The notes under the pieces: model-generated
Database searches by the model: none
Seen by the model: only the letters and a program-made list of their open reading frames with translations
Told to the model about the DNA's origin: nothing
Shown: one piece after another, positions 18,420-27,388 of the stretch
Position numbering within the stretch: the first letter of the stretch is position 1
Layout of the letters: every line of letters starts with the position of its first letter
Position numbers and translations under genes: made by a program
From: Azophilus sp963663395
GTDB taxonomy: Bacteria > Pseudomonadota > Gammaproteobacteria > Pseudomonadales > Azotimanducaceae
Reading direction: 5' to 3'
DNA length: 64,000 nucleotides
NCBI GenBank assembly: GCA_963663395.1
Contig: OY760226.1
Span: 4,588,001 to 4,652,000 of the forward strand

Positions 18420-20120
18420 CTACGTGCTGTTATTCGGTGCAGCAGGTGGCTCGTTGAGCCGCAACGCGGCCCGGGCGGCCCGACGCCCGGAGAAGACCGT
18501 GTCGGCGATCGACAGCCCACTGAAGTTGCTTTCCGAACAGACGCCCAGCGCGGTGCGGCCGGCAGCGTACAGGCCGCCGATCACCGTGCCGTCCGCCCGG
18601 GTGACGCCGCCTGTGTCTTCATCGACGGTCAGGCCGCCATAGGGCATGGTGCCGGAGAACGCCCATTTGTTGCGCATCGACATGTTTAGCGCGACGTATG
18701 GCGGGGAGTCCAGGGGCTCGAGGTGCACTGGCAACTTGCCGTGCTCAGGGTCTTCTCCCCGCGCCGCGAGCCGATTGTAGTCGTCGATGGTCCGGCGCAG
18801 CCCGGCGCTGTCTACACCACATCGCTCCGCCAGCGCCTCGATGGTGCGGGCACGTTTGGTTCCGCCCGCGAAAATGTTGATGAGCGCCGGCAGTCCGTAC
18901 CAGGACAGCGCGTTTTTCAGTGGCCAGAGCAGTTCCTTCAGGCCCTTGCGGAACACGCGCCTGTCAAGAATCAGCCAGGCCATACCCTGACGGCTCTGTT
19001 CAGAGGTGATGCAGCCGACATTGCCCAGGTAGGCATCCTCCGTGATGTAGCGTTTCCCCTCGGCATTGACGAGCACCCCGAAAACGAAAGGCTCCGGCGG
19101 CGAGACCGGCTTGGTGACGAACAGCCGGTCCATATGGCTGAGTGCACCGCCCACCGTGGTGCCGAGTTCAATGCCGCTGCCGTCGCAACCCATCGATCCC
19201 CCGCGCACAACCTCGCGATAGACGTCCCGGATGATCGGCCGATAGCGGCTGAACAGTTCCAGGTTGTAGTTGTAACCCCCCGCTGCGAGCAACACGCCAC
19301 GATGGGCGCGGATTGACTGCCGGTCGCCGTCCAGGCGCTGCTCGAATTCCCGGCAGGCGGCGATGGCCCGTTCCGCCGTTGCTCCGTTGCCCATCTTGTA
19401 CGGGTTGACGCGGCGGAACAGTGCCTCGTGCTCTGCCTGGCTCCCGCCGGGTATGGCCTGGACTTCCACGCCCACTACCCGCTCGTTTCCGTCCACAATC
19501 AAGCGGCGGACCGGCGCATGGCTCATCACGCGAACGCCGCCGCGCAACGCCGCATCCTTCAGTGGAGCGAAGTATCGTTGCCCGGTAGGTCCCTTGCCGA
19601 CGGTGCGGTGGCCTCTCGGGGCCACACGGGCGGCTTCCGCCCGGAACTTCTCCATTCCGGTGTAATAGAGGAAAAAGCCATCCGGCGGATAGGCGATGCG
19701 CTCCCCATAGAAAGTCGAGCCGAAGCGGACGCCGAACTGTTCCAGCCATTCGATGTTGTCGTTGCTCGACTCGCAGAAACGCCGCAGCGTATCCTCCCTG
19801 ACCGGCACGCCTTCGAACGACAGGTACTTGAACATCTCCTCCGCGGTGTCGTCGAAGCCCGCTTCCCGCTGATGGCGGGTGCCGCCGGCATAGACGACGC
19901 CGCCGCTCATCGCCGTGGCGCCGCCGCCGGCGAATCGGTCCACGGCCAGCACGCTCGCGCCCGATTGCACGGCCTCGAGCGCCGCCACGACCCCGGCGCC
20001 GCCGAAACCGACAACCACCAGATCCGCCTCGTCCGTCCAAGCCACCGAGTCGGGATTCTCGACCACTCTGGGCGTTTCCACGTTGGCGGTCAGAGCCTCG
20101 GCCGTTTCAGTCATCTGCAT
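18420..20120 (-). CDS. FAD-dependent 3-ketosteroid dehydrogenase-like flavoprotein
   Basis: A 566-residue member of the fumarate reductase / 3-ketosteroid delta-1-dehydrogenase flavoprotein family. The N-terminal FAD motif is VVGFGGAG followed by A-L-E-A, then a GGGATAMSGG turn. The C-terminal FAD-contact region reads GLYAAGR-T-A-L-G-V and FSGLSIAD. The start at 20120 has AGGAAGGGA about nine bases upstream; the longer open frame to 20186 lacks such a site. Relatives introduce a double bond into cyclic ketones. It converges with the PEP-utilising gene and is divergent from the acyl-CoA synthetase gene. A steroid or terpenoid ketone is a reasonable but unproven substrate. Confidence 0.84.
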   Translation of the reverse strand: MQMTETAEALTANVETPRVVENPDSVAWTDEADLVVVGFGGAGVVAALEAVQSGASVLAVDRFAGGGATAMSGGVVYAGGTRHQREAGFDDTAEEMFKYLSFEGVPVREDTLRRFCESSNDNIEWLEQFGVRFGSTFYGERIAYPPDGFFLYYTGMEKFRAEAARVAPRGHRTVGKGPTGQRYFAPLKDAALRGGVRVMSHAPVRRLIVDGNERVVGVEVQAIPGGSQAEHEALFRRVNPYKMGNGATAERAIAACREFEQRLDGDRQSIRAHRGVLLAAGGYNYNLELFSRYRPIIRDVYREVVRGGSMGCDGSGIELGTTVGGALSHMDRLFVTKPVSPPEPFVFGVLVNAEGKRYITEDAYLGNVGCITSEQSRQGMAWLILDRRVFRKGLKELLWPLKNALSWYGLPALINIFAGGTKRARTIEALAERCGVDSAGLRRTIDDYNRLAARGEDPEHGKLPVHLEPLDSPPYVALNMSMRNKWAFSGTMPYGGLTVDEDTGGVTRADGTVIGGLYAAGRTALGVCSESNFSGLSIADTVFSGRRAARAALRLNEPPAAPNNST

Positions 20121-20346
20121 TGCTTGTCCCTTCCTGTCTGCAAGCGATTCTAGTGTCGTGTCCGTTCGATTTCCGTACTTCGGCATACCGTGCGGAGGGC
20201 AAGTGGCGAAGCGCTGGCTTTCCCATGATATCCCCGCTAACTTGGTTCAGGGTGGCGGGCAACCGATGTGGCGCGCAAACGATGGGCGCATCAGGCCGGC
20301 GAGTCACGCCGCCGCAGCGCATGGTTCCAATTGGTCTTCCGGGTCG

Positions 20347-22110
20347 ATGCCCATGATTGCAGGCGAGATCGTTCTCGAACGATTGCGGACGGACGAACCC
20401 ACCGTCGTGCACCGCTTCGACAGCTGGGTGCAGACACAGCCCGACCGGCCGTTCTTCTTCTACGGCGAAGACGAGCGGCTTTTCACCTACCGCGAGTTCG
20501 ATCGTCTCACCAACCGGGTCGCCAACTCGCTCGCCGCCCTCGGCATCGGCCGGGGCGACCGGGTGGCCGTGCTTTCCACGAACGGCCTCGTCTGCGCGCT
20601 CAGCATGTTCGCTGCCTGGAAAACGAGTGCGCTGTACTGCCCGATCAACTACCGCTTTGTGGGCGACCTGCTCGCTTACGTCATCGACGATCTCGCACCC
20701 CCTGTGCTGATCGCCGACCGGCACCTTGTTCCCGCGCTGAACGACTGCCGGGGCAAACTGACCGCCGGCATCCCCCGGGTGATCGTCCACGCACCGGCCA
20801 GGGACGAGGCGGACTTCGATCCTCATCACGAAAACGCCCTGCCTCATACGGACTTTAGGCCGATGCTCTTTTCGGAATTGTCGGCCGCCAGCGAGGCACG
20901 GCCGCCGACGGCAATCGCAACCGACGATCTCTGCAGTGTCGTCTATACCTCCGGCACCACCGGAAATCCCAAGGGCGTCGTCCACGGGCACGGGTGGCTG
21001 CGCGCCTTCGGCACGGCGCTCGCAACCATGACCCACCCCGACGATGTGCTGTACTGCGACCTGCCGCTGTACCACATAGGCGGCGCCTACGCCAACCTGG
21101 TGCGCGCCGCCTGGGCGGGCGCCTCGATCGCTGTCTGGAACCGCTTCAGCCCCGCCGATTTCTGGCGCCGAATTCACCTGAGCGGCGCCAGCATCACCCT
21201 GCTGCTCGATGTCATGAACGACTGGCTGATGCAGCAGCCGGAGCACCCCGGCGACCCGGAGAACCCGATCATTCGCGCCCACATGCAACCGTTGCCCGCC
21301 AACCACCGCACGCTGGCCCGGCGATTCGGCTTCGACTTCATTGCCGTGGGCTACGGTTCCACGGAACTCGGGCTCGGGGCCACGGGCCTGATCGATGAAC
21401 TCGGCGACGCTCCGGGTACCCCGGCACACCTCTGGAAGGGTTTCGACAAACAGGAAATTCGCGACACCGTTCGGGCGATGGCGGGCGAGCACGCCATCCT
21501 CGACGGTTCGAAACCGGTGCCGGAGGGTTTCATGGGCAGGACGGCGGGAGTCTACGAACCGACCGTGGTAGACCGGGGCGGCCAACCCGCACCGGCCGGT
21601 ACGCCGGGAAGGCTCACCATGCGGCCGGCCCGCCCCGGCATCCTGTTCCGGGGGTACCTGAACAAGCCTGAAGCCACGGCGGAGTCGCTGCGAGACGGCT
21701 GCTTTCATTCTTCAGACATCGTCGTCGCCGACGACAATGGCGTCCTGTACTTCGTGGACCGCGAACAGGGCTTTATCCGGGTGCGGGGCGAGAATTTCGC
21801 CGCCACGCAGGTGGAAACGCTGCTCAACGGCCATCCGGACGTGAGCCACTGCGCCGTGGTCGCCGTTCCCGCGGGCGAGGGCTCCGAGGATGACATCGGC
21901 GCCTTCATCGTGCCGCAGCGCACGGCTTCCCTGAGCGCGCGGGAAATCAGTGAATGGGCACGGACCGCGCTGCCGAAATTCATGCGCCCGAGACATGTGC
22001 GCATCGTCGACGCCCTGCCGGTCACGCAGACCATGAAAGTCGAGAAATACAAGCTCCGGGAGCAGCTCATGCGGGAACTGGAACCGGGCCGCATCAACCG
22101 TCGAGCATGA
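20347..22110 (+). CDS. AMP-dependent acyl-CoA synthetase
   Basis: A 587-residue ANL-superfamily ligase that activates a carboxylic acid with ATP and CoA. The P-loop-like motif is YTSGTTGNPKG; the later G-Y-G-S-T-E-L-G and F-R-G-Y-L-N-K-P segments and a V-R-G-E-N-F-A-A hinge with a late K-V-E-K-Y-K complete the family pattern. The frame is open far upstream into the neighbouring gene; I place the start at ATG 20347 (or 20353) because family homology begins there. The 3' end overlaps the convergent SnoaL-like gene by 17 nt. It likely forms the CoA ester that enters side-chain or ring degradation. Confidence 0.88.
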   Translation: MPMIAGEIVLERLRTDEPTVVHRFDSWVQTQPDRPFFFYGEDERLFTYREFDRLTNRVANSLAALGIGRGDRVAVLSTNGLVCALSMFAAWKTSALYCPINYRFVGDLLAYVIDDLAPPVLIADRHLVPALNDCRGKLTAGIPRVIVHAPARDEADFDPHHENALPHTDFRPMLFSELSAASEARPPTAIATDDLCSVVYTSGTTGNPKGVVHGHGWLRAFGTALATMTHPDDVLYCDLPLYHIGGAYANLVRAAWAGASIAVWNRFSPADFWRRIHLSGASITLLLDVMNDWLMQQPEHPGDPENPIIRAHMQPLPANHRTLARRFGFDFIAVGYGSTELGLGATGLIDELGDAPGTPAHLWKGFDKQEIRDTVRAMAGEHAILDGSKPVPEGFMGRTAGVYEPTVVDRGGQPAPAGTPGRLTMRPARPGILFRGYLNKPEATAESLRDGCFHSSDIVVADDNGVLYFVDREQGFIRVRGENFAATQVETLLNGHPDVSHCAVVAVPAGEGSEDDIGAFIVPQRTASLSAREISEWARTALPKFMRPRHVRIVDALPVTQTMKVEKYKLREQLMRELEPGRINRRA

Positions 22111-22513
22111 ACAGCATGCCGGCGTTCATGATCTCCGGGTTGTAGAACTCCCGCCACAGCACGATCTGCCCGTCCCGGAAACCGAACACCATGATGTAGC
22201 GGTTCTGGTAGGTTGCGCCGTTACCGGCGAATACGCCCATGCTGGTCTGTTCGAAGACCACAACATCCTGTTCCGGACAGTCGTAAAGTTCGTGGATGTT
22301 CAGCTTGAACTTGTCGAATACGTTCGGCACGAACGCCATTCCCTCCATGAACTTCGCCCGGCCCCGCCGCATGGGGCCGGCATGGAATGCCTGGTAGGGG
22401 GCTTCCATGACGATGTCTTCGTGTATGTACTGTTCCAACTCGTCGAACTGGTAGGACGACACCAGTTCGATTACCCGGCGTGTCACATCGGCATTGCTCA
22501 TGGTTCCGGTCAT
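22094..22513 (-). CDS. SnoaL/NTF2-like protein (1)
   Basis: A 139-residue alpha+beta-barrel protein of the SnoaL/nuclear transport factor 2-like group, which includes ketosteroid isomerase, limonene-epoxide hydrolase-like and polyketide cyclase-like enzymes. The H-E-D-I-V-M-E-A-P-Y helix/strand, T-Y-Q-N-R-Y and F-G-F-R-D-G-Q-I strands are shared with the protein at 29544-29945, so the two are paralogues. ATG 22513 has GAGGAAA eight bases before it. It precedes no other gene on this strand and follows the SDR gene by 18 nt, so both probably belong to one transcript. Confidence 0.82.
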   Translation of the reverse strand: MTGTMSNADVTRRVIELVSSYQFDELEQYIHEDIVMEAPYQAFHAGPMRRGRAKFMEGMAFVPNVFDKFKLNIHELYDCPEQDVVVFEQTSMGVFAGNGATYQNRYIMVFGFRDGQIVLWREFYNPEIMNAGMLFMLDG

Positions 22514-22531
22514 TGGCGTTTCCTCAGGTTG

Positions 22532-23383
22532 TCAGGCGCCGGCGCTGTCATCGCCGGGCGCTTCCCCGCTTTGTGCCAGGGTAGCGAAGTACTTCTCGTA
22601 CTGCGCCAGGTGCGGAACGTGACTCAGCAATCCTCCGTCCACCCGGATGAGTTGTCCGTTGACGTAGGACGCGGCATCGCTCGCCAGGAACACGATCACC
22701 GAGGCGATCTCTTCCGGGGTGCCGAGATGCGGCGTCAGTACATTGTCCTGAAAGATCTCCCGGATCGCCGGGTGCGCCTCCAGCGTGCCGGTCGCCGCCG
22801 GCGACAGCACCAGCCCGGGCAACACCGCATTGCAGCGAACGCCCTGCCTGCCGTAGGCGACCGCCATGCACTGAGTGAGCACGTTGATGCCCGCCTTGGC
22901 GGTCGCATAGGCAAAACGCGTATTGTCGCCGCTGGCGCCATCCACCGACGAGACATTGACAATGGCGCCGCCCCCCGCGGCCAGCATATGCGGCAAGGCG
23001 TACTTGCTCGCGACCATGACCGAGCGCAGATCCACTTCCCAGGTTCTGTCCCAGGTTTCGATGTCGGTTTGCAGCAGGTCGCGGTCGCGTTCGAGCAGCA
23101 ACATGTCGGCGGCGTTGTTGCACAGAATGTGCAGCGATCCGTAGTGCGCCACCACGCGCTCGACCATGCGCTCGACATGCCGGGGCTGCGATACGTCGGT
23201 GGTTACGGCCAGCGCGTCGCCGCCTGCGGCACGAATGTCGCTGGCGACTTCCTTCGCGCCTGCACCGTTTATGTCCGCGATGGCCACCGCCGCGCCCGCG
23301 CCCGCCATCTGGTGGGCGGTTGAGCGGCCGATGCCCGAGGCGGCGCCGGTGACTATCGCGACCCTACCGGACAGATCCACCAT
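22532..23383 (-). CDS. SDR family oxidoreductase (1)
   Basis: A 283-residue classical short-chain dehydrogenase. The cofactor motif TGAASGIG is at 12-19, N-N-A lies in the LCNNAADM segment, and the catalytic residues are a Ser in VSSVDG with Tyr-x-x-x-Lys in FAYATAKAG. An Asp after the second beta strand (V-A-I-A-D-I-N) suggests NAD(H). The C terminus carries the usual N-G-Q-L-I-R-V-D-G-G plus a short tail. The ATG is preceded by GGGGGAG. It sits between the Baeyer-Villiger monooxygenase and the SnoaL gene on the same strand and probably oxidises an alcohol to the ketone used by the monooxygenase. Confidence 0.88.
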   Translation of the reverse strand: MVDLSGRVAIVTGAASGIGRSTAHQMAGAGAAVAIADINGAGAKEVASDIRAAGGDALAVTTDVSQPRHVERMVERVVAHYGSLHILCNNAADMLLLERDRDLLQTDIETWDRTWEVDLRSVMVASKYALPHMLAAGGGAIVNVSSVDGASGDNTRFAYATAKAGINVLTQCMAVAYGRQGVRCNAVLPGLVLSPAATGTLEAHPAIREIFQDNVLTPHLGTPEEIASVIVFLASDAASYVNGQLIRVDGGLLSHVPHLAQYEKYFATLAQSGEAPGDDSAGA

Positions 23384-23433
23384 GTATCACGCTCCCCCGG
23401 CCTTTCGCTGTTCAGGGCGCCGGAATCGATGGC

Positions 23434-25305
23434 TCAATCAGCGCCGGGTGCTGTCGCACCGTCCACCTCGCGGCCATCGAGTTCCAGGCCGCGCAGTTTC
23501 CCCTCCGCCCGCCAGGCTCGCAGCCGGTCGTAGAACACCACCGTGCCCGCCGGGTGCAGGTTGGCGAAAAAGCCGTTGGGATCGTCGTGGTCCCCCTCGC
23601 CGTTGAAATAGCCCGGCGTGCAATCGACCCAGAATTCCAGTTGGCTGATGGCCAGCGGGCTCACTTCCTCCACATAGGCATCCACCGCCTCGGGCGTCGG
23701 CTCGACCCTGCGCGCACCGCGGCGGCGCATCTCGGCCAGCACGTAGGCGACGTGCTGCGATTGCTCGTCGAGTATGAAACAGAAATTGGTCGCGTTGGCG
23801 TTCTGGCCGAAGCCGATGTAGAAGCAGTTGGGAAAGTCGCGGATGTGCAATCCCTTGAAGGTGCGCATGCCGTTGGCCCAATGCTCGCTGAGCCTGCGGC
23901 CGTCGCGTCCGACCGGGTCGTAACCCGCCCGGCGCCGGTAGGCGGTTCCCACCTCGAACCCGCTCGCGAAGATGAGACAGTCCACTTCGTATTCCACGCC
24001 GCCCGCAACGATGCCGGTTTCCGTGATCTTCTCGACGCCTGCGCCGTCCGTATCCACCAGCGTGACGTTGGGCCGATTGAAGGTGGCGTAGTAGTCGTCG
24101 TGAAACAGGGGCCGCTTGCACCAGCGCCTGTGCCAGGGCTTGAGCTTCGCCGCCGTTTCGGGATCTTCCACCACATCGTCGATCCATTGCCGCAGGGCGT
24201 TCATCTGCTTGTCGTCGAGGATATCGCTGATGTACTTGCCTTCTTCCGGCGTCAGTTCCCGGCCGACGAGCGGCGCGGCCCAGGTAGCCGTGGGGTCGAG
24301 CAGGCGGCCGATCGCGGTCCAGCCGTCGCCCACCATGTCCTCGCCGGACGGATCGCCCGTCACCCAGCGATTGAAATTCTGCTTGCGCTCTTCCTGCCAG
24401 CCGGGACGCAGCGCGGCCCGCCACTGCGCATCCGTTGGACCGTTGTTGCGGGGCTCCACGGCGGCGGGGGTGCGCTGAACCACGTAGAGATGCCGTGCTG
24501 TTTCCGCGACCAGCGGCACGCATTGCACGGCGGATGCGCCGGTTCCGAGGACAGCAACCTTCTTGTCCTCGAGGCCCGTGAGATTGCCGTCGAAGTCGCC
24601 GCCGGTGTAGCCGTAGTCCCAGCGGGAAGTATGGAACATGTGGCCGGAAAACCGGTCGATGCCGGGGATGCCCGGCAGCTTTGCCCGATCCAGGGGGCCG
24701 TTGGCCATCAATACGAATCGGGCGCGCATGCGATCACCCCGGTCGGTGGTCACCAGCCATAGGCCCTCCGCGTCTTCCCAGCGCATGCCGGTGACCCGGG
24801 TCTGGAAACAGGCGTCGTCATAGAGCCGGTAGCGCCGGGCGATACGCACGATGTACTCGTGGATCTCCGATCCCCTGGCGTACTTTTCCGTCGGCACGTA
24901 GCCCATTTTCTCGAGCAGCGGCATGTACACGTAGGCTTCCGTGTCGCAACGTATGCCGGGATATCGGTTCCAGTACCAGCAGCCACCGAAGTCGCCGGCC
25001 TTCTCCACGATGCGGACATCCTCGAACCCCTGCTCGCGCAGGTACACGGCGCCCAGCAGGCCCCCGAAGCCGCCGCCGATCACGAGCACCTCCACCGTAT
25101 CGAGAAGCGGCTCCCGTTCGACTACGGGTTCGGTATAGGGATCGTCCAGGAACTTCGAAAACTCGCCCGTGACTTCCAGGTACTGCTCGTTCTTGTCGTC
25201 GGGGCGCAGCCTCTTGTCGCGTTCCCTGGCGTAGATCGACACCAGTTCGGCGGGATCGAAGTCGTACTCGCCTACCAGTGCCTCGATGGCCGGGTCCATC
25301 AGCAT
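23434..25305 (-). CDS. Baeyer-Villiger flavin monooxygenase
   Basis: A 623-residue FAD/NADPH monooxygenase. The first Rossmann motif GGGFGG is at 77-82, the Baeyer-Villiger fingerprint F-S-G-H-M-F-H-T-S-R-W-D is at 219-230, and the second Rossmann motif GTGASA is at 254-259. An approximately 75-residue N-terminal extension precedes the FAD domain, as in cyclopentadecanone- and steroid-type enzymes. It should insert oxygen next to a ketone to form an ester or lactone. AAGAGG lies seven bases before the ATG. The first gene of a three-gene minus-strand set with the SDR and SnoaL genes. A steroid or macrocyclic ketone is a plausible substrate. Confidence 0.9.
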   Translation of the reverse strand: MLMDPAIEALVGEYDFDPAELVSIYARERDKRLRPDDKNEQYLEVTGEFSKFLDDPYTEPVVEREPLLDTVEVLVIGGGFGGLLGAVYLREQGFEDVRIVEKAGDFGGCWYWNRYPGIRCDTEAYVYMPLLEKMGYVPTEKYARGSEIHEYIVRIARRYRLYDDACFQTRVTGMRWEDAEGLWLVTTDRGDRMRARFVLMANGPLDRAKLPGIPGIDRFSGHMFHTSRWDYGYTGGDFDGNLTGLEDKKVAVLGTGASAVQCVPLVAETARHLYVVQRTPAAVEPRNNGPTDAQWRAALRPGWQEERKQNFNRWVTGDPSGEDMVGDGWTAIGRLLDPTATWAAPLVGRELTPEEGKYISDILDDKQMNALRQWIDDVVEDPETAAKLKPWHRRWCKRPLFHDDYYATFNRPNVTLVDTDGAGVEKITETGIVAGGVEYEVDCLIFASGFEVGTAYRRRAGYDPVGRDGRRLSEHWANGMRTFKGLHIRDFPNCFYIGFGQNANATNFCFILDEQSQHVAYVLAEMRRRGARRVEPTPEAVDAYVEEVSPLAISQLEFWVDCTPGYFNGEGDHDDPNGFFANLHPAGTVVFYDRLRAWRAEGKLRGLELDGREVDGATAPGAD

Positions 25306-25444
25306 CGTCCAGACCTCTTATTCGTGAATGAAGGATGTCATTTTGCGTCAGGTTCAGGCCCGCTGTCCGTTGTCTCGCGGGTCAAGTCCTCCCGAGGGCG
25401 CCTGATCGGGCGTCTCGAAACGTTATCAACACCAATTCTTACAG

Positions 25445-25458
25445 TCAACACATGTTGA
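25445..25458. promoter_or_regulatory. inverted repeat upstream of the Baeyer-Villiger monooxygenase gene
   Basis: TCAACA-CA-TGTTGA, a perfect 6-bp inverted repeat with a 2-nt centre, lies 140 nt upstream of the monooxygenase start. The half-site TCAACA also occurs upstream of both small paralogous genes (16516-16521 and 35048-35053). It could be a repressor operator. The case rests on position and symmetry only. Confidence 0.25.
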
Positions 25459-25503
25459 GTCAGCCAGCCTGCGTTTGTCGTGCCCGCCCGATCCGCGGTC
25501 TCT

Positions 25504-25905
25504 TCAGTCCTCCGCAAGCGTTGCCATCAAGCCGATGGGATTCGACATGAAAACCTCCATGGCGGCCAGCTTGCCGTCCCGGAACCGGTTGAGTTCCACG
25601 ACGGGCTGCGTCAGGGTCTTGCCTGTTGCCTTGCTCGTCCACTTCATGACATAGCGGGAGAAGACAAGGTCGGCATCCCGAGCCGCCCACAGCGACTGTT
25701 CGCCGATCTCGACATCCCAGATACCGCGGTAGATGTTGCTCACGTCGATCGGTGCGAGCCGCCCCCTGTGAACACCGCTCTGGGGCAGGCCGGGTGGTTC
25801 ACGGATCTCGAAATCCGGGTGGCAGAAATCGGCGCAGGCGCCTTCCCAGTCGCCCGACTGGAACCTGTCCAGAAAGGCCCTCATCCTTGCAAGATTGTCG
25901 TGCAT
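25504..25905 (-). CDS. SnoaL/NTF2-like protein (2)
   Basis: A 133-residue SnoaL-like protein. I choose ATG 25905 (MHDNLARMRAFLDRF) over longer in-frame starts because homology begins there and a GGACAAGGAT stretch precedes it. The pattern of an N-terminal helix, W-E-G-A-C-A-D-F-C, D-F-E-I-R-E-P-P-G and a V-E-L-N-R-F-R-D-G-K-L strand fits the family. It is more distant from the other two SnoaL-like proteins than they are from each other. Possibly a hydratase, isomerase or cyclase acting on a pathway intermediate. Confidence 0.78.
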   Translation of the reverse strand: MHDNLARMRAFLDRFQSGDWEGACADFCHPDFEIREPPGLPQSGVHRGRLAPIDVSNIYRGIWDVEIGEQSLWAARDADLVFSRYVMKWTSKATGKTLTQPVVELNRFRDGKLAAMEVFMSNPIGLMATLAED

Positions 25906-26023
25906 ATATCCTTGTCCCTGCTGATCGCTACGTAGGATTCTCCAATCCGGCACACGGAGAACAACACCGGAATCCCGGGACAGATTTGGCATGTGGGGTC
26001 GCCGCCGGCCAGGCGCAGCCCGA

Positions 26024-26074
26024 GCCGAAGCACCGCTTCGGCAGATGGCGACGCCCCGCAACCGGTTGCGGGGC
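26024..26074. terminator. two tandem stem-loops
   Basis: Bases 26024-26042 form an 8-bp perfect stem (GCCGAAGC/GCTTCGGC) with a 3-nt loop. Ten bases on, 26053-26074 is a perfect 22-nt palindrome beginning GCCCCGCA. They lie between the 3' end of the DUF1214/sulfotransferase/SDR operon and the SnoaL gene start. No T-run follows on either strand, so they could be a Rho-dependent terminator, an mRNA-stabilising structure or a protein-binding site. Confidence 0.45.
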
Positions 26075-26185
26075 CAAGAGCCAAACTTTCAGCACATCAA
26101 AGCTCGTCCCACACCCACTCGCACAAGCAGGATGTGGTGGCTGGTGCGCCGCACAGCGGGGGTGCAGCGACTCCTTGCTTTCCCC

Positions 26186-27388
26186 TTACTGATCGCTGCA
26201 TAGCCGCCGGTGCACCGATGCCCACCGGTCGCGCAGGGACCGGGTACGTTCCGGGCCGCTCACCCGGACGGTGGTCTCCGGCAGGTGATCCAGCACCCGC
26301 GCCAGGGGTACCCTGGTGAGGCGAAACTCCGGCGTCGCCGCCACCCGGAACGCGCGCCCGTTGATGATTCCCAGTTTCCGCCCCCCCGCATCGAGCCAGT
26401 TCGCCACACCCGGGTCCCTGTGGCTGATAACCGCCCGGAACCGGCCGTCGTCGTCAATCACCGCCTGGGCTCCGTTCAGCGATGTCTGACGCTGGTAGTA
26501 GTCCAGGCCCTCCCAGCCGAGGTTGCTCAACTGAAAGCCCCAATAGACGGCATCCGGCGCCTCGCCTTCCATGATCACCGCCTCGTCGGGCGCGCAGCGG
26601 TAGTGGCCATTGATATAACAGGTACCCTCGAACGCGCCGGGGATGTCGACCCCCTTCAGGATCTCCGGATCGGCCTGCAGCATCGATTGCACATAGCGTT
26701 GACCCAGTGTGGACTGCACCCGCAGCCAACTGTTCATGTGCCCTACCCGCTCGGCGATGGCGTCCGCGCCCAGGGGAGTTGGCGGGTGTTCGCCCCCCTC
26801 CCGTTCCAGTACCAGCCGCGCGGGCTCTTCCACCTGCCAGTCGTAATAGTACTGACGGATGTGCAGTTCGCATTCGCCCCCGGGCAGCGGAAGCCATCGG
26901 TCGCCGAGTTCCGGCCGTGGCGAAGCATCCAACACCAGGTCGAGATCATTTCCGGCGGCAAGAGTCGTGCCTTCGAGATTGTCCCGCAGGCAGCTTGGCT
27001 CGAAATTCGGGTAGTACGCGCTGCTGCCGCGATAGACAGCGATCTGGAACAGGTAGGCCGAGCCCCGGTTGCCGGTCAGCCGGTAGCTGTAGTCGCCGTG
27101 CAGGCGGGCCTGATGGTAGACGGCATCCGCCGAAGGCGACATCATCTGGCGCTGCAGCGACTGCATCTTGATCAGCAGCGGATTGGCGGGATCGGCCTCC
27201 AGGTGCATCAAGTGACCGGCATTGGCGAGGCGCACCGCCTGCCGGAAACCTTCCAGGGCGTAGAGGGGATCGTCGGCAGCCGCGCCCGTGCACAGATTGG
27301 TGACCGCCTCGGCGAACGCACTCTCACAGTCGGCCAGCAGGCCGGCGACGGGGGCCGGAAGGTTGCTTTCGTCTTTGGTCCCGCTCAT
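26186..27388 (-). CDS. DUF1214-like protein
   Basis: A 400-residue protein whose C-terminal half has the features I associate with DUF1214: a Y-W-G-F-Q-L-S-N strand, D-Y-Y-Q-R, N-G-A-Q-A-V-I-D-D-D-G, and the strongly conserved H-R-D-P-G-V-A-N-W-L-D. The N-terminal third is helical. No signal peptide or membrane segment is visible. Its start overlaps the upstream sulfotransferase stop by 4 nt (ATGA), so the two are translationally coupled. The molecular role of this family is unknown; a catabolic accessory function is inferred from the operon. Confidence 0.65.
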   Translation of the reverse strand: MSGTKDESNLPAPVAGLLADCESAFAEAVTNLCTGAAADDPLYALEGFRQAVRLANAGHLMHLEADPANPLLIKMQSLQRQMMSPSADAVYHQARLHGDYSYRLTGNRGSAYLFQIAVYRGSSAYYPNFEPSCLRDNLEGTTLAAGNDLDLVLDASPRPELGDRWLPLPGGECELHIRQYYYDWQVEEPARLVLEREGGEHPPTPLGADAIAERVGHMNSWLRVQSTLGQRYVQSMLQADPEILKGVDIPGAFEGTCYINGHYRCAPDEAVIMEGEAPDAVYWGFQLSNLGWEGLDYYQRQTSLNGAQAVIDDDGRFRAVISHRDPGVANWLDAGGRKLGIINGRAFRVAATPEFRLTRVPLARVLDHLPETTVRVSGPERTRSLRDRWASVHRRLCSDQ

